Origin: Alteromonas sp. KUL106
GTDB lineage: Bacteria; Pseudomonadota; Gammaproteobacteria; Enterobacterales; Alteromonadaceae
NCBI RefSeq assembly: GCF_009811415.1
Contig: NZ_BLIG01000008.1
Location: 112,196 to 176,195 of the forward strand
Reading direction: 5' to 3'
Length of the DNA stretch: 64,000 bases
Under the pieces are notes generated by a model. The model worked only from the letters and a program-made list of their open reading frames with translations, was not told where the DNA came from and ran no database searches. The position numbers and the translations under genes are program-made. Shown here piece after piece: positions 53,561 to 62,049 of this stretch; positions within the stretch are counted from its first letter, which is position 1, and each line of letters starts with the position of its first letter.

Positions 53561-54540
53561 CAGACTTTTCTTTCTCTGGGCTTAGTCCAGATACCATACT
53601 CGATGCCCTGGAAAGTCAGGGCATTTTTCTTCAAAGTGGCTTGTTAGCACTCAATAGTTATGAAAACCGCGTTTACCAATTCCTTGCAGAAGATGGCATG
53701 CGTTACGTCGCCAAATTCTATCGTCCCGGTCGCTGGAGCGATGCTCAAATTAATGAAGAGCATGAGTTTGCTCAAGAGCTCATAGACAATGAAATCCCGT
53801 TAGCTGCACCTATCAACCTAAACGGCCGTACGTTGCATCACCACAAGGTGGGTGAGACTGACTATCGCTTTGCATTATTTCCTTCCGTAGGTGGTAGACA
53901 GTTTGAAAACGACAACCTTGATCAGCTTGAGTGGATGGGACGTTTCATAGGTCGCATTCATCGTGTAGCCCATGCTAAGACATTCACTTCTCGCCCATCT
54001 ATTGACATAGAGAGCTACCTTGACGAGCCAAGACAAGTGCTTGAGCAAAGTACCTTATTACCTGATCACTTAAAAACCGCATTTTTTGCCATTTTAAATC
54101 CTGTTATTTCCGCTACCAAAGACGCCTATAAGCCAACATCATCGATTCGTCTGCACGGCGATTGTCATCCGGGAAATATTTTGTGGCGAGATGGGCCTAC
54201 CTTTGTAGACCTTGATGATTGCCGTATGGGGCCAGCCGTGCAAGATTTGTGGATGATGCTAAGTGGCGACCGTCAACAGCAGCTCTTACAGCTCGATACC
54301 TTAGTTGAAGCCTACGAGGAATTTCATTCGTTCGATACCTCACAACTTGTGCTTATCGAGCCCCTTCGCGCCATGCGAATGGTCCATTACATGGCGTGGC
54401 TGTCAAGACGTTGGAAAGACCCAGCGTTTCCTCGCGCTTTTCCATGGTTTGCTGAAGACAAGTACTGGGAAGGTCAAATTCTTGCGTTAAAAGAACAAAT
54501 GTCAGCCCTACAGGAACCCCCATTAAAGCTAGGCTATTAG
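53557..54540 (+). CDS. srkA: Stress response kinase A (SrkA/YihE/RdoA-like)
   Basis: This 327-residue protein has a choline/aminoglycoside-kinase-type fold. The N-lobe contains YVAKFYRPGRWSDAQINEEHEF. The catalytic loop is SIRLHGDCHPGNILWRDGP and the metal motif is FVDLDDCRMGP. SrkA/YihE phosphorylates Ser/Thr in vitro and protects E. coli from stress-induced death. Start and stop overlap with ccoG (ATGA), so the two are translationally coupled. Pairing with ccoG is not functionally explained. Confidence 0.92.
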   Translation: MTDFSFSGLSPDTILDALESQGIFLQSGLLALNSYENRVYQFLAEDGMRYVAKFYRPGRWSDAQINEEHEFAQELIDNEIPLAAPINLNGRTLHHHKVGETDYRFALFPSVGGRQFENDNLDQLEWMGRFIGRIHRVAHAKTFTSRPSIDIESYLDEPRQVLEQSTLLPDHLKTAFFAILNPVISATKDAYKPTSSIRLHGDCHPGNILWRDGPTFVDLDDCRMGPAVQDLWMMLSGDRQQQLLQLDTLVEAYEEFHSFDTSQLVLIEPLRAMRMVHYMAWLSRRWKDPAFPRAFPWFAEDKYWEGQILALKEQMSALQEPPLKLGY

Positions 54541-54571
54541 AAAAAGATGAGACGTCTTCGTCTCATTTTTT
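54541..54571 (+). terminator. Intrinsic terminator after srkA
   Basis: The stem AAAAAGATGAGACG/CGTCTCATTTTT with loop TCTT and a run of seven T directly follows the srkA stop codon. Confidence 0.9.
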
Positions 54572-54749
54572 TATTCATTGTCGTTCAATAGGCATTCTTA
54601 CAACACCCACACCGCTTTGCTGCTCAATGAGGCTTTTTTACCAATCTCAATTATTCGTTACAAAACATTGATTAATACCAGTTAACAGACGGAAAGACGT
54701 GATAAATCATATTCGCTATCCCTTTGTAGTTTCTTTATAATCAGCGCCG

Positions 54750-54990
54750 CTTAGGTGCCCTTTCTCCCTCAGTTTAACGACGGCGACAAGGGTTAAACGG
54801 GAAATCAGTGAAACGCTGATGCTGCCCCCGCAACGGTAAACTCAACGCAATGTCGTTTTCTTTTCATACGCCACTGTCTTTTAAAAACGCAAGCGCATTA
54901 TTGCGCCAACACGCGCTAAATGATGGGAAGGCAAAAGAGCTGGCACTTTCAACGTGCCGGTGAGTGAGCCCGGATACCGGCCTGTGCTTC
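54750..54990 (+). promoter_or_regulatory. Cobalamin riboswitch controlling btuB
   Basis: The leader shows the conserved blocks in order: AGGTGCCC near 54753, ACAAGGGTTAAACGGGAA near 54786, AATCAGTGAAACGCTGATGCTGCCCCCGCAACGG in consecutive parts to 54836, then a variable region. It closes with GTGAGCCCGGATACCGGCC (B12-box region) near 54963. The aptamer lies ~100 nt before the TonB-dependent receptor gene. Binding of adenosylcobalamin or a related cobalamin should repress btuB expression when B12 is sufficient. No clear terminator follows the aptamer, so control may act on translation. Confidence 0.92.
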
Positions 54991-55087
54991 ATGGTGTCGT
55001 TTACGTTTTTAATCTTAAAAGCAGTAGATAGAACACTTCCCTTAAACATGTGCTCGGGCGGAGTACATCAAAGATAATATAAAAACC

Positions 55088-57013
55088 ATGCGTACATATT
55101 TTAATAAAGCCGCGATTAGTGCTGCTGTTCTCTCGTGCTTAAGCACGTCTGCTTTTACCCAAACCTTAGACCAAGATATTGAAACATTAACGGTTACAGG
55201 CACACGATTGCCCATATCGCTAACCAAGCTTCCTGGCTCCGTTTCAGTGCTTACCGAACGTGATATTAAAGCGTCAGGAGCACTGCAGCTTACTGATCTT
55301 ATCCGCGGTTTGCCGGGCGTCAGCTTAGCGCAGTCAGGCAGTCCGGGCGGCTTAACTGAGTTGCGGGTTCGTGGAAGCGAAACCAATCACCTGCTTATCC
55401 TAATTGATGGGGTTGTTTCTAATGATATAGGTCAAGGCAGTCTTGTTGACCTAGCCCACCTAACTAGCGCTAATGTGGTGCGCATTGAACTGCTTCGCGG
55501 CCCTCAAAGTGCACGTTGGGGCAGTGGTGCTATAGGTGGTGTGCTTAGTATCACAACTAAGTCTGGCCAATTTAGTACGAACGAGTCTCACGTCGATTTT
55601 ACTGCGGCAACTGGAAACCAAGGTACTTTGCACGGCGGGATGAATGCCCGTTCGCAAAGTGAAAATGTAGGTGTGTCAGCGTACGCTAGCTACATCAAAA
55701 CCGATGGCGACAACGTGTCTCGCGTTGGCAGTGAAGATGACGGCTACGATAATATGACGGCGGGTCTCAATCTCAATTACGCGGTTTCTTCTGAGCATAC
55801 GTTAATAACAAACCTACGCTCGGTTTTTTACGAAAACGACTATGACGGCACTGATTTTGTCACTACAGGACTACCAACGGACACCGATAATGTCACCGAT
55901 GGCTCTCAGCTTAGTGCGAAGTTACGCTGGGATTTTACCCCTCAAAATTCTTACTACCGTTCAACTTTAAGTGCACATTACCGAAAAGACGAAAACGACA
56001 ATTCCGAGTCAGGCGCTGACGCAGGCGGTACAACGGGAGAGCGTATTGAGTTAAATTGGACAAGTTTTTACACCATTGAAAACTGGAATTTTGCTGGAGG
56101 TGTTGAGTACCTTCAACGACTGTTTAACCAGCGCGGTCCTATTAACTTTGGCGATCCCAATCAAAAGCAGCACGATAATACCTACAGCGTTTTTGCAGAG
56201 TCTAGCGGTCAATTAACGAAATCGTTAACTACCACGTTAAGCGCCAGATATGATAACAACAGCGAGTTTGATAATGCCGTTAGCTATCGCGCTGGACTAA
56301 ACTGGCAGGTCAATAACTACTACGCTTTATTTACAAGCTATGGAAGAGCGGTTAAAACGCCTACCTTTACAGAACGCTTTGGCTTTTTCCCTGCCAGTTT
56401 TATTGGTAATCCAAACTTAGTGCCTGAAAAAAGTGAAGAATGGGAAGTGGGTGTTAAAGCAAACTGGAAAACGATAACTGGGCAGATCAGTGCCTATCGC
56501 GCAGACTTAGAAGATGAGATCAACGGTTTCATTTTCGTTTCAGACCTCGGTGCATTCAGTGCTGATAATATAAATGGCGAAAGCATCCGTGAAGGTGTAG
56601 ACGTAGAGGTAAACTGGAGCAGTGACTATGGTGACATTACTGCGGCTTACAGCTACTTAGACGCAGAACAAACTGACAATGGCATTACCACGACAGAGCT
56701 TCGCCGTGCACGCCATCAAGGTTCACTGACTTATGCGACAGACTTTGGCACTGAGAAGTTTAGCTTATATACGAAGCTTGCCTATACAGGCACGCATTTC
56801 GATACCTTCTTCCCACCGTTTCCTGCTCCATCACAAACGCTAGCGCTCTCTGCCTATACGCTCGCGACTGTCAATCTTGGCTATCAGCTTGATGCCAAGT
56901 GGCGGGTTTCGCTGAAAGTCGATAATGTTTTTGATACCGACTATGAAGATATCGTGGGCTATGCAGGGCAAGAACGACGAGCGCTATTGTCTGTTAACTA
57001 TACCATGCAGTAA
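55088..57013 (+). CDS. btuB: TonB-dependent vitamin B12 receptor BtuB
   Basis: This 641-residue protein is of BtuB length. A signal peptide (…LSTSAFTQ) is followed by a TonB box (ETLTVTGTRLP). The plug includes LTDLIRGLPGVSLAQSGSPGGLTELRVRGSETNHLLILIDGV in consecutive parts, with DVNDxxx-like acidic loops later. A 22-strand barrel follows and ends NYTMQ, so the terminal residue is not Phe. The assignment rests mainly on the cobalamin riboswitch just upstream. The RBS is weak, consistent with riboswitch-dependent translation. No btuCDF or cobalamin genes are nearby. The first ~517 nt upstream are otherwise gene-free. Confidence 0.93.
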   Translation: MRTYFNKAAISAAVLSCLSTSAFTQTLDQDIETLTVTGTRLPISLTKLPGSVSVLTERDIKASGALQLTDLIRGLPGVSLAQSGSPGGLTELRVRGSETNHLLILIDGVVSNDIGQGSLVDLAHLTSANVVRIELLRGPQSARWGSGAIGGVLSITTKSGQFSTNESHVDFTAATGNQGTLHGGMNARSQSENVGVSAYASYIKTDGDNVSRVGSEDDGYDNMTAGLNLNYAVSSEHTLITNLRSVFYENDYDGTDFVTTGLPTDTDNVTDGSQLSAKLRWDFTPQNSYYRSTLSAHYRKDENDNSESGADAGGTTGERIELNWTSFYTIENWNFAGGVEYLQRLFNQRGPINFGDPNQKQHDNTYSVFAESSGQLTKSLTTTLSARYDNNSEFDNAVSYRAGLNWQVNNYYALFTSYGRAVKTPTFTERFGFFPASFIGNPNLVPEKSEEWEVGVKANWKTITGQISAYRADLEDEINGFIFVSDLGAFSADNINGESIREGVDVEVNWSSDYGDITAAYSYLDAEQTDNGITTTELRRARHQGSLTYATDFGTEKFSLYTKLAYTGTHFDTFFPPFPAPSQTLALSAYTLATVNLGYQLDAKWRVSLKVDNVFDTDYEDIVGYAGQERRALLSVNYTMQ

Positions 57014-57345
57014 ACGCCATATTTACGCAAAGTACACAGGCTATATCGCAAGATATGGCCTTTTTATGGTCTATTCACTTTGCTCATAGCATGAACTGCT
57101 CAGAAATCTGGTTCATCTTTGATTCAGCCTAATTCTCATAGACTTAGTATGGGTAACCACAGCTTATCGCCTTGAATCTGGACTCAGTGTAATCTCATCA
57201 CTTTGACACTGACGGGGTTTTGAATCCCGTTTTTCGGTGAGCTTATCGCGTATAGCGGTTTGAAGAACAACAGAGCCTAGTTAAGCGACCAATGCTGTGA
57301 TAATCTCAACACCGAATAACCGTTTTAAACATAGGATCATATTCC
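57014..57345. other. 332-bp intergenic region between btuB and the DsbA gene
   Basis: It includes the btuB terminator at its start and presumably the promoter of the DsbA gene. Otherwise I see no operator, structured RNA or coding sequence. Confidence 0.5.
57039..57065 (+). terminator. Intrinsic terminator after btuB
   Basis: The stem GGCTATATC/GATATGGCC (one G-U pair) with a GCAA loop is followed by TTTTTAT, 25 nt after the btuB stop. Confidence 0.8.
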
Positions 57346-57978
57346 ATGAAAAAGTTTGCAGTAATGTTTGTCATGGCAATGCTTTTGCCATTAACGGCCT
57401 GTGCCCAAGAGCCAGCGTCCAAATGGAAAGAAGGGACGCACTATAAAGTACTTGATAAAGAAGCTACAGAGAAACCAGTCATTACTGAGTACTTCTCTTT
57501 TTGGTGCCCGCACTGCTTCCAGTTTGAACCTATCGTTGCGCAAATCAAAGAAAAGAAAAGCGACGGCACTAAGTTTAATAAAGTTCACGTAAACTTCATG
57601 CGTTTTACCGGCCCAGAAGTTCAAGACGATGCCACTAAGGCCATGCTTATCGCTCGTGCGATGAAGCAAGAAGATGCAATGAACGGTGCTATTTTTAACT
57701 ATATCCACAAGCAGCGCGCATCAATAACCAGTCTGAAAGACCTTCGTAACATCTTCGTTGTAAACGGCGTAGACGGTGAAGAGTTCGATAAAATGGCCAA
57801 TAGCTTTGGCGTAAACAGCATGCTGCGCAAGAACCAACAGCAAATTGATGAGTACCGTGAACACCTAACGGGTGTGCCAAGCTTCATCATCAATGGTAAA
57901 TATCAGCCAACATTTACTGCCGATATGTCATTTGACGACATTGCTGATTTAATTGTGTGGTTGTCTGAACAGAAGTAA
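57346..57978 (+). CDS. dsbA: Thiol:disulfide interchange protein DsbA/DsbL family
   Basis: This 210-residue protein has the thioredoxin-fold active site CPHC in EYFSFWCPHCFQFEP and the cis-Pro loop TGVPSFIINGKY near the C-terminus. The N-terminal signal ends LPLTACAQEP, which fits a lipobox (LTAC) as well as a signal peptidase I site. A lipid-anchored DsbA is therefore possible, as known in Neisseria. It introduces disulfides into exported proteins, which could include the Cys-paired lipoprotein at 7724-11800. It is monocistronic with a terminator at 58019-58045. Confidence 0.92.
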   Translation: MKKFAVMFVMAMLLPLTACAQEPASKWKEGTHYKVLDKEATEKPVITEYFSFWCPHCFQFEPIVAQIKEKKSDGTKFNKVHVNFMRFTGPEVQDDATKAMLIARAMKQEDAMNGAIFNYIHKQRASITSLKDLRNIFVVNGVDGEEFDKMANSFGVNSMLRKNQQQIDEYREHLTGVPSFIINGKYQPTFTADMSFDDIADLIVWLSEQK

Positions 57979-58018
57979 TAGCCTCTAGACAGTGGTTTTT
58001 ACGTTATACCTTACATTA

Positions 58019-58045
58019 TAAAATGGGCGCTCAGGCGCCCATTTT
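58019..58045 (+). terminator. Terminator-like hairpin after the DsbA gene
   Basis: The stem AAAATGGGCGC/GCGCCCATTTT with loop TCAG lies 40 nt after the DsbA stop. It contains the ATG at 58023, which is therefore unlikely to start the next gene. Confidence 0.8.
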
Positions 58046-58064
58046 CACGCCTAGGAGCCCCCGA

Positions 58065-58655
58065 ATGTATGCAGTAAGCGACCTTGCTGATTTCATCTGT
58101 GAACTTGACCAATTAAAAGCGGTAAAGCGCCAGATCACCCTTTCCTGCGATAATTATCGTCAAGAAAACTCTGCTGAGCACAGCTGGCACGTTGCATTGA
58201 TGGCAAATCTGTTAAGTGAATATGCGGTCAAACCTATTGATGTTGCTCGGGTCATTCGCATGATCCTGATTCACGATATTGTAGAAATCGACGCTGGCGA
58301 TATGTTTGCTTTCAATCACCAAGCCGACCATAACGTACAAGCAGAGAAAGAGCTTGCTGCCGCCAAGCGGATTTTTGGTTTGCTACCTACTCCACTCGGA
58401 AATGAAATGCTCGAGTTGTGGCTTGAGTTTGAAGCAGCGGAAAGTGCAGATGCGGAATTTGCCAAAGCCATGGACCGAGTGCTCCCTGTTTTCCAAAACA
58501 TGAAAGACAATGGAGGAAGCTGGAAACGCCATTCAATCGCGAGAGAGAAAATTGAAAAGCGTAATGCCCATTTGAAATCTTGCGCACCAGCCCTATGGGA
58601 CTACGTTATGCTGCAGCTAGATATAGCCGTTGAAAAAGGTTGGCTAAGTCAATAA
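58065..58655 (+). CDS. HD-domain hydrolase (YfbR/5'-nucleotidase-like)
   Basis: I chose the ATG at 58065 (MYAVSDLADFICELDQLK) with AGGAG 7 nt upstream, giving 196 residues. The HD site is ENSAEHSWHVALMANLL and RMILIHDIVEIDAGD, with a further metal ligand Asp around MDRVLPVFQNM. This matches YfbR-like dNMP 5'-nucleotidases and related HD proteins. It acts on deoxynucleoside monophosphates in characterised members; the substrate here is an inference. It stands alone, convergent with the porin gene. Confidence 0.87.
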   Translation: MYAVSDLADFICELDQLKAVKRQITLSCDNYRQENSAEHSWHVALMANLLSEYAVKPIDVARVIRMILIHDIVEIDAGDMFAFNHQADHNVQAEKELAAAKRIFGLLPTPLGNEMLELWLEFEAAESADAEFAKAMDRVLPVFQNMKDNGGSWKRHSIAREKIEKRNAHLKSCAPALWDYVMLQLDIAVEKGWLSQ

Positions 58656-58725
58656 CGACTCAGCCACCCCATGTTTGGTGTAGCTAGTAGGCTAAACGGT
58701 ATCTATAAATCGACACGCCCAGCGA

Positions 58726-59946
58726 TTAAAAGCGCGTGCCAACCCACATCCAGAAACTGTTGGTATCCACTTTTATATCACCCGCATCGTAAGTACCGTA
58801 CTTAATACCGAAATCGTATTTACCTGCAAATTTCTTGGTATATTGCACATTAATCTCACTACCTAAATCGCTGACGCCATTGCTGCTATCGTCAGCCGTA
58901 AAGTCATGGTAGGCCAATAACCATTTACCACCGGCTAACGCACCAGACAGTGAAAACTTGAGGTCCTTTAAGCCCTGCGCTGGCGTACCCAAAAACTGAT
59001 CGGTCCAACCGTTGAATTTGTGCAGGGTAGCGAGGGGCGTTGCAAAACCGTACTGCCCATCGTCAGAGCCCAATATTTCGTAATCAACTTTCGCCGTTAC
59101 GCCAGAGAACGTGGCTGCTAGGTATGCATTTACATAAGATGCATCGAAGTCAATAGCAGTTTCTCCCACGCCAGTTTCGCTGGATTGAGTAGCCAATTCA
59201 CCACCATAAGCCCAGCTAACGCTATCGCCGTTCATCTTCCCATCATAACTCACACCATAAGTATCGAGCGCATTGTCTGTATCGTTATCGACTTCTAACA
59301 AATAGGCATAGGCGACAAATTTACCCATCTTAGATGTATAGGTTGCGTGAAGGATATGGTCTTTTGAATCTAAATCGGCAGCTTCTGCAAAAATACGGTT
59401 GCGCTTGTACAGATAGCTGTAGAAAAGCGCTAGATTGTCCGTTGCCGCATATTTAGCACTGACAGCGTCGAAGGTCTGACGGTCTTGCCTCCAGCCAACG
59501 TGACCTACAAATCGGTGGTCATCTAGCGCAATAACTTGGCGTCCTACTCTAGCCGTGAAATCATCCGTTTTATATTGAATAAATGCTTGGTCAACTTCGG
59601 TGGTTTCAGGGTCCGCGATCACGGAATATTCACCTACATTAAAGCCTGTAGGCCCAACGGTAAATTCATCCTGCCCGAGTACAATGCGGCTATCTTCAAC
59701 CTCGGCGGTAAATGAGAACCCATTTACACTACCCGAGCTAAACCCTAAACGCGTACGTAGGGTCAGTGCGCTTGCATCTTTTAATGCATTGTCTTGCTCT
59801 ACCGACTCATAGCGCAAATTCAGGTCAGCCCATGCTTTTGAGTCGCTCAGGGCGGCGTGAATGTCAGCCGCCATTGCGTTGCCGCCTAACACTGTCATAA
59901 CAGATGCCGCCAGCATATTAATGCTTAGTTTTTGTAACGTGTTCAT
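58726..59946 (-). CDS. Alginate-export-family outer-membrane porin, possibly for nitrate
   Basis: This 406-residue protein has a signal peptide (…VLGGNAMAAD). A beta-barrel of the alginate-export (AlgE/OprD-like) family follows, with DLNLRYESVEQDNALKDASALTLRTRLGF and ARVGRQVIALDDHRFVGHVGWRQDRQTFDAVS as the recognisable blocks, ending WVGTRF. Family members are passive anion channels. It is the last gene of the nitrate-type transporter cluster, 130 nt after the ATPase gene with a hairpin in between. I infer that it serves as an outer-membrane route for nitrate or a similar anion. Confidence 0.82.
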   Translation of the reverse strand: MNTLQKLSINMLAASVMTVLGGNAMAADIHAALSDSKAWADLNLRYESVEQDNALKDASALTLRTRLGFSSGSVNGFSFTAEVEDSRIVLGQDEFTVGPTGFNVGEYSVIADPETTEVDQAFIQYKTDDFTARVGRQVIALDDHRFVGHVGWRQDRQTFDAVSAKYAATDNLALFYSYLYKRNRIFAEAADLDSKDHILHATYTSKMGKFVAYAYLLEVDNDTDNALDTYGVSYDGKMNGDSVSWAYGGELATQSSETGVGETAIDFDASYVNAYLAATFSGVTAKVDYEILGSDDGQYGFATPLATLHKFNGWTDQFLGTPAQGLKDLKFSLSGALAGGKWLLAYHDFTADDSSNGVSDLGSEINVQYTKKFAGKYDFGIKYGTYDAGDIKVDTNSFWMWVGTRF

Positions 59947-60037
59947 GTGTATTCCCTATCGATTTTGATTTTTAATTAGTCAACACTTACCCAGCCAGCA
60001 TTAAAATGCCGGTTGAAAAGTAAAAGTTATGGGCTGT

Positions 60038-60057
60038 GGGCGGTGAAGCTACCGCCC
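60038..60057. other. Hairpin between nitrate ATPase and porin genes
   Basis: The arms GGGCGGT/ACCGCCC with a 6-nt loop lie about 20 nt from the ATPase stop. There is no T-run on the minus strand, so it may be a stability element that sets relative expression of the porin. Confidence 0.45.
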
Positions 60058-60076
60058 TTCTCAGATGCCGATAGTG

Positions 60077-60952
60077 TTAGGCAGCATCTGATTTCTTAGC
60101 GTCTTTTTTTTCAGATGACACCCCGCTGGATTTTGAAGACGCGCTATTAGCGCGAGAAGTAACGGTTTCAACCTTCTTCTGCTTGTCGTATAAGAAAGTT
60201 AATACCTCATGTCGGTAGTGGTTGTAGTGTTTATTGTCCGCAAGTGCCAACCTGTCTCGCGGGCGAGGTAATTCAATATCTAAAATTTCGCCAATGGTGG
60301 CTGCAGGGCCATTGTTCATCATAACAATGCGATCAGATAGCAAGACTGCCTCATCCACGTCGTGGGTAATCATTATGACGGTGTTACCTAAATCAGCATG
60401 AATTTCCATAAGCGAGTCTTGAAGGTGAGCACGCGTCAATGCGTCTAGCGCACCGAACGGTTCATCCATCAATAACACTTTAGGCTCCATAGCCAGCGCA
60501 CGGGCAATGCCCACTCGCTGTTTCATCCCCCCAGAGATCTCACTGGGCAGTTTGTCGAGGGCGTGGGTCATGTGCACAAGTTCTAAGTTATGCATAATCC
60601 AATCGCGCATTTCACTTTTGCTCTTGCCCCGCATGGTCGATTTAACGGCCAGCTCAACATTTTTATAAACAGTAAGCCAAGGCAGTAATGAGTGATTTTG
60701 AAATACTACGGCGCGCTCAGGCCCCGGTTGCTTTACTTCAGCACCGTCTAAGATTACGCCACCAGAAGTAGCCTGATGCAAACCCGCGATAATATTTAAT
60801 ACCGTCGATTTGCCGCAGCCCGAATGGCCAATCAGCGACACAAATTCACCTTTACTGATTTTAAGGTTCACATCTTGAAGCGCAGTAAATGGCCCCTTCG
60901 GTGTTGGGAAGTCGATACCTACCTGCTCTAACTCTAAGTGTTTAGTGTGCAT
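60077..60952 (-). CDS. Nitrate-type ABC transporter ATP-binding protein (NrtD/NasD-like)
   Basis: This 291-residue ATPase has Walker A GHSGCGKST, the Q loop in VVFQNHSLLPWL, signature SGGMKQRVGIARAL, Walker B VLLMDEPFGALD and H loop MITHDVDEA. A ~35-residue Ser/Lys-rich tail follows the domain. VFQNHSLLPWLTVYKNV places it in the nitrate/taurine ATPase group. It couples to the permease encoded 16 nt upstream. GAGGAG lies before the ATG. Confidence 0.93.
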   Translation of the reverse strand: MHTKHLELEQVGIDFPTPKGPFTALQDVNLKISKGEFVSLIGHSGCGKSTVLNIIAGLHQATSGGVILDGAEVKQPGPERAVVFQNHSLLPWLTVYKNVELAVKSTMRGKSKSEMRDWIMHNLELVHMTHALDKLPSEISGGMKQRVGIARALAMEPKVLLMDEPFGALDALTRAHLQDSLMEIHADLGNTVIMITHDVDEAVLLSDRIVMMNNGPAATIGEILDIELPRPRDRLALADNKHYNHYRHEVLTFLYDKQKKVETVTSRANSASSKSSGVSSEKKDAKKSDAA

Positions 60953-60968
60953 AAATTTCTCCTCAAAC

Positions 60969-61964
60969 TTAGCGTAATACGCTCGACTTATCCCAGCTTA
61001 CCGCGCGCTGAATCGATAACATTAAACGGTCCAAAACAAAACCAATTGCCCCAATAGTAAGCACTGCAACCATGATTCTGGCTAACGACTCTGAACTGCC
61101 GTTTTGAAACTCATCCCACACAAACTTTCCTAAGCCTGGGTTTTGAGCAAGCATTTCGGCAGCGATAAGTACCATCCAGCCAATGCCAAGCGACAATCGA
61201 AGCCCAGTAAAAATCATAGGAATGGAAGACGGCAGTACTATCTTTGTTAGGTGTGCAAAAGGAGTAAGGCGCAACACTTTACTCACGTTGATTAGATCTT
61301 TGTCTATATTTGAAACACCTACTGCGGTGTTGATAAGCGTTGGCCACAAGCAGCAAAGTGACACGGTGAAGGCAGAAGTGATGAAAGACTTTGAAAAGGC
61401 TGGGTCCTCGCTGACATAAAGCGCGCTGACTACCATAGTAACTAGCGGCAACCATGCTAACGGCGAAACGGGTTTAAACAATTGAATAAGCGGGTTTATC
61501 GCTGTGTATGCCGATTTGCTTAACCCACATACAATACCTACAGGGACCGCCACTACCGATGCGATAAAAAAGCCAACCATAACGGTGTAAAGGCTTGTCC
61601 AAATTTGATCAAAGAACGTGGGTGCACCGGTAAACTCTCTGATCTTTGGCTGATACGTTGGGTCCTGTGCCGAACGCGCGGCATTTCTCTCTTCCTGACG
61701 CTGGTAGAACGCATCTGCCTTTTCACGTTGAGCATTATGCTCGTCAATCAAGACACCGGCTTGCTCAAAAACTTGTGCAGGCCCCGGAAATTGCCCTAAC
61801 GACGTGTCGATACTTTTTGCAACGCCATTCCAAAAGGCTAAAAACATCAGCAAGCCGATTACAGGCAGCAATAACGCAGGCATGGATTGATATAAACGAC
61901 TCAACACAGAGCTGGCGTTTGACGGCGATGATGGAAGGCGAAGAATGGTTGTCATCTTGCTCAT
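60969..61964 (-). CDS. Nitrate-type ABC transporter permease (NrtB-like)
   Basis: I chose the ATG at 61964 (MSKMTTILRLPSS) with CAGGAG 6 nt upstream, giving 331 residues. About six membrane helices are present. A large periplasmic insert after the first helix (~60-120, charged, with QRQEERNAARSAQDP) is typical of NrtB/CmpB permeases. The BPD_transp_1 signature is seen in IFTGLRLSLGIGWMVLIAAEML. It forms the membrane channel, with the binding protein upstream and the ATPase downstream. Confidence 0.93.
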   Translation of the reverse strand: MSKMTTILRLPSSPSNASSVLSRLYQSMPALLLPVIGLLMFLAFWNGVAKSIDTSLGQFPGPAQVFEQAGVLIDEHNAQREKADAFYQRQEERNAARSAQDPTYQPKIREFTGAPTFFDQIWTSLYTVMVGFFIASVVAVPVGIVCGLSKSAYTAINPLIQLFKPVSPLAWLPLVTMVVSALYVSEDPAFSKSFITSAFTVSLCCLWPTLINTAVGVSNIDKDLINVSKVLRLTPFAHLTKIVLPSSIPMIFTGLRLSLGIGWMVLIAAEMLAQNPGLGKFVWDEFQNGSSESLARIMVAVLTIGAIGFVLDRLMLSIQRAVSWDKSSVLR

Positions 61965-62049
61965 TGCTTGCTCCTGACACTTAATATGCATTAACGCATT
62001 GTGAGTACCCCGCCTTCATCAAAAACGACGGGGCGATTCTACGAGACAC

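Noticed and set aside
58023..58064. N-terminal extension of the HD hydrolase from the ATG at 58023
   Set aside because: That ATG lies within the terminator hairpin of the DsbA gene; the ATG at 58065 has a good AGGAG site and the family N-terminus.
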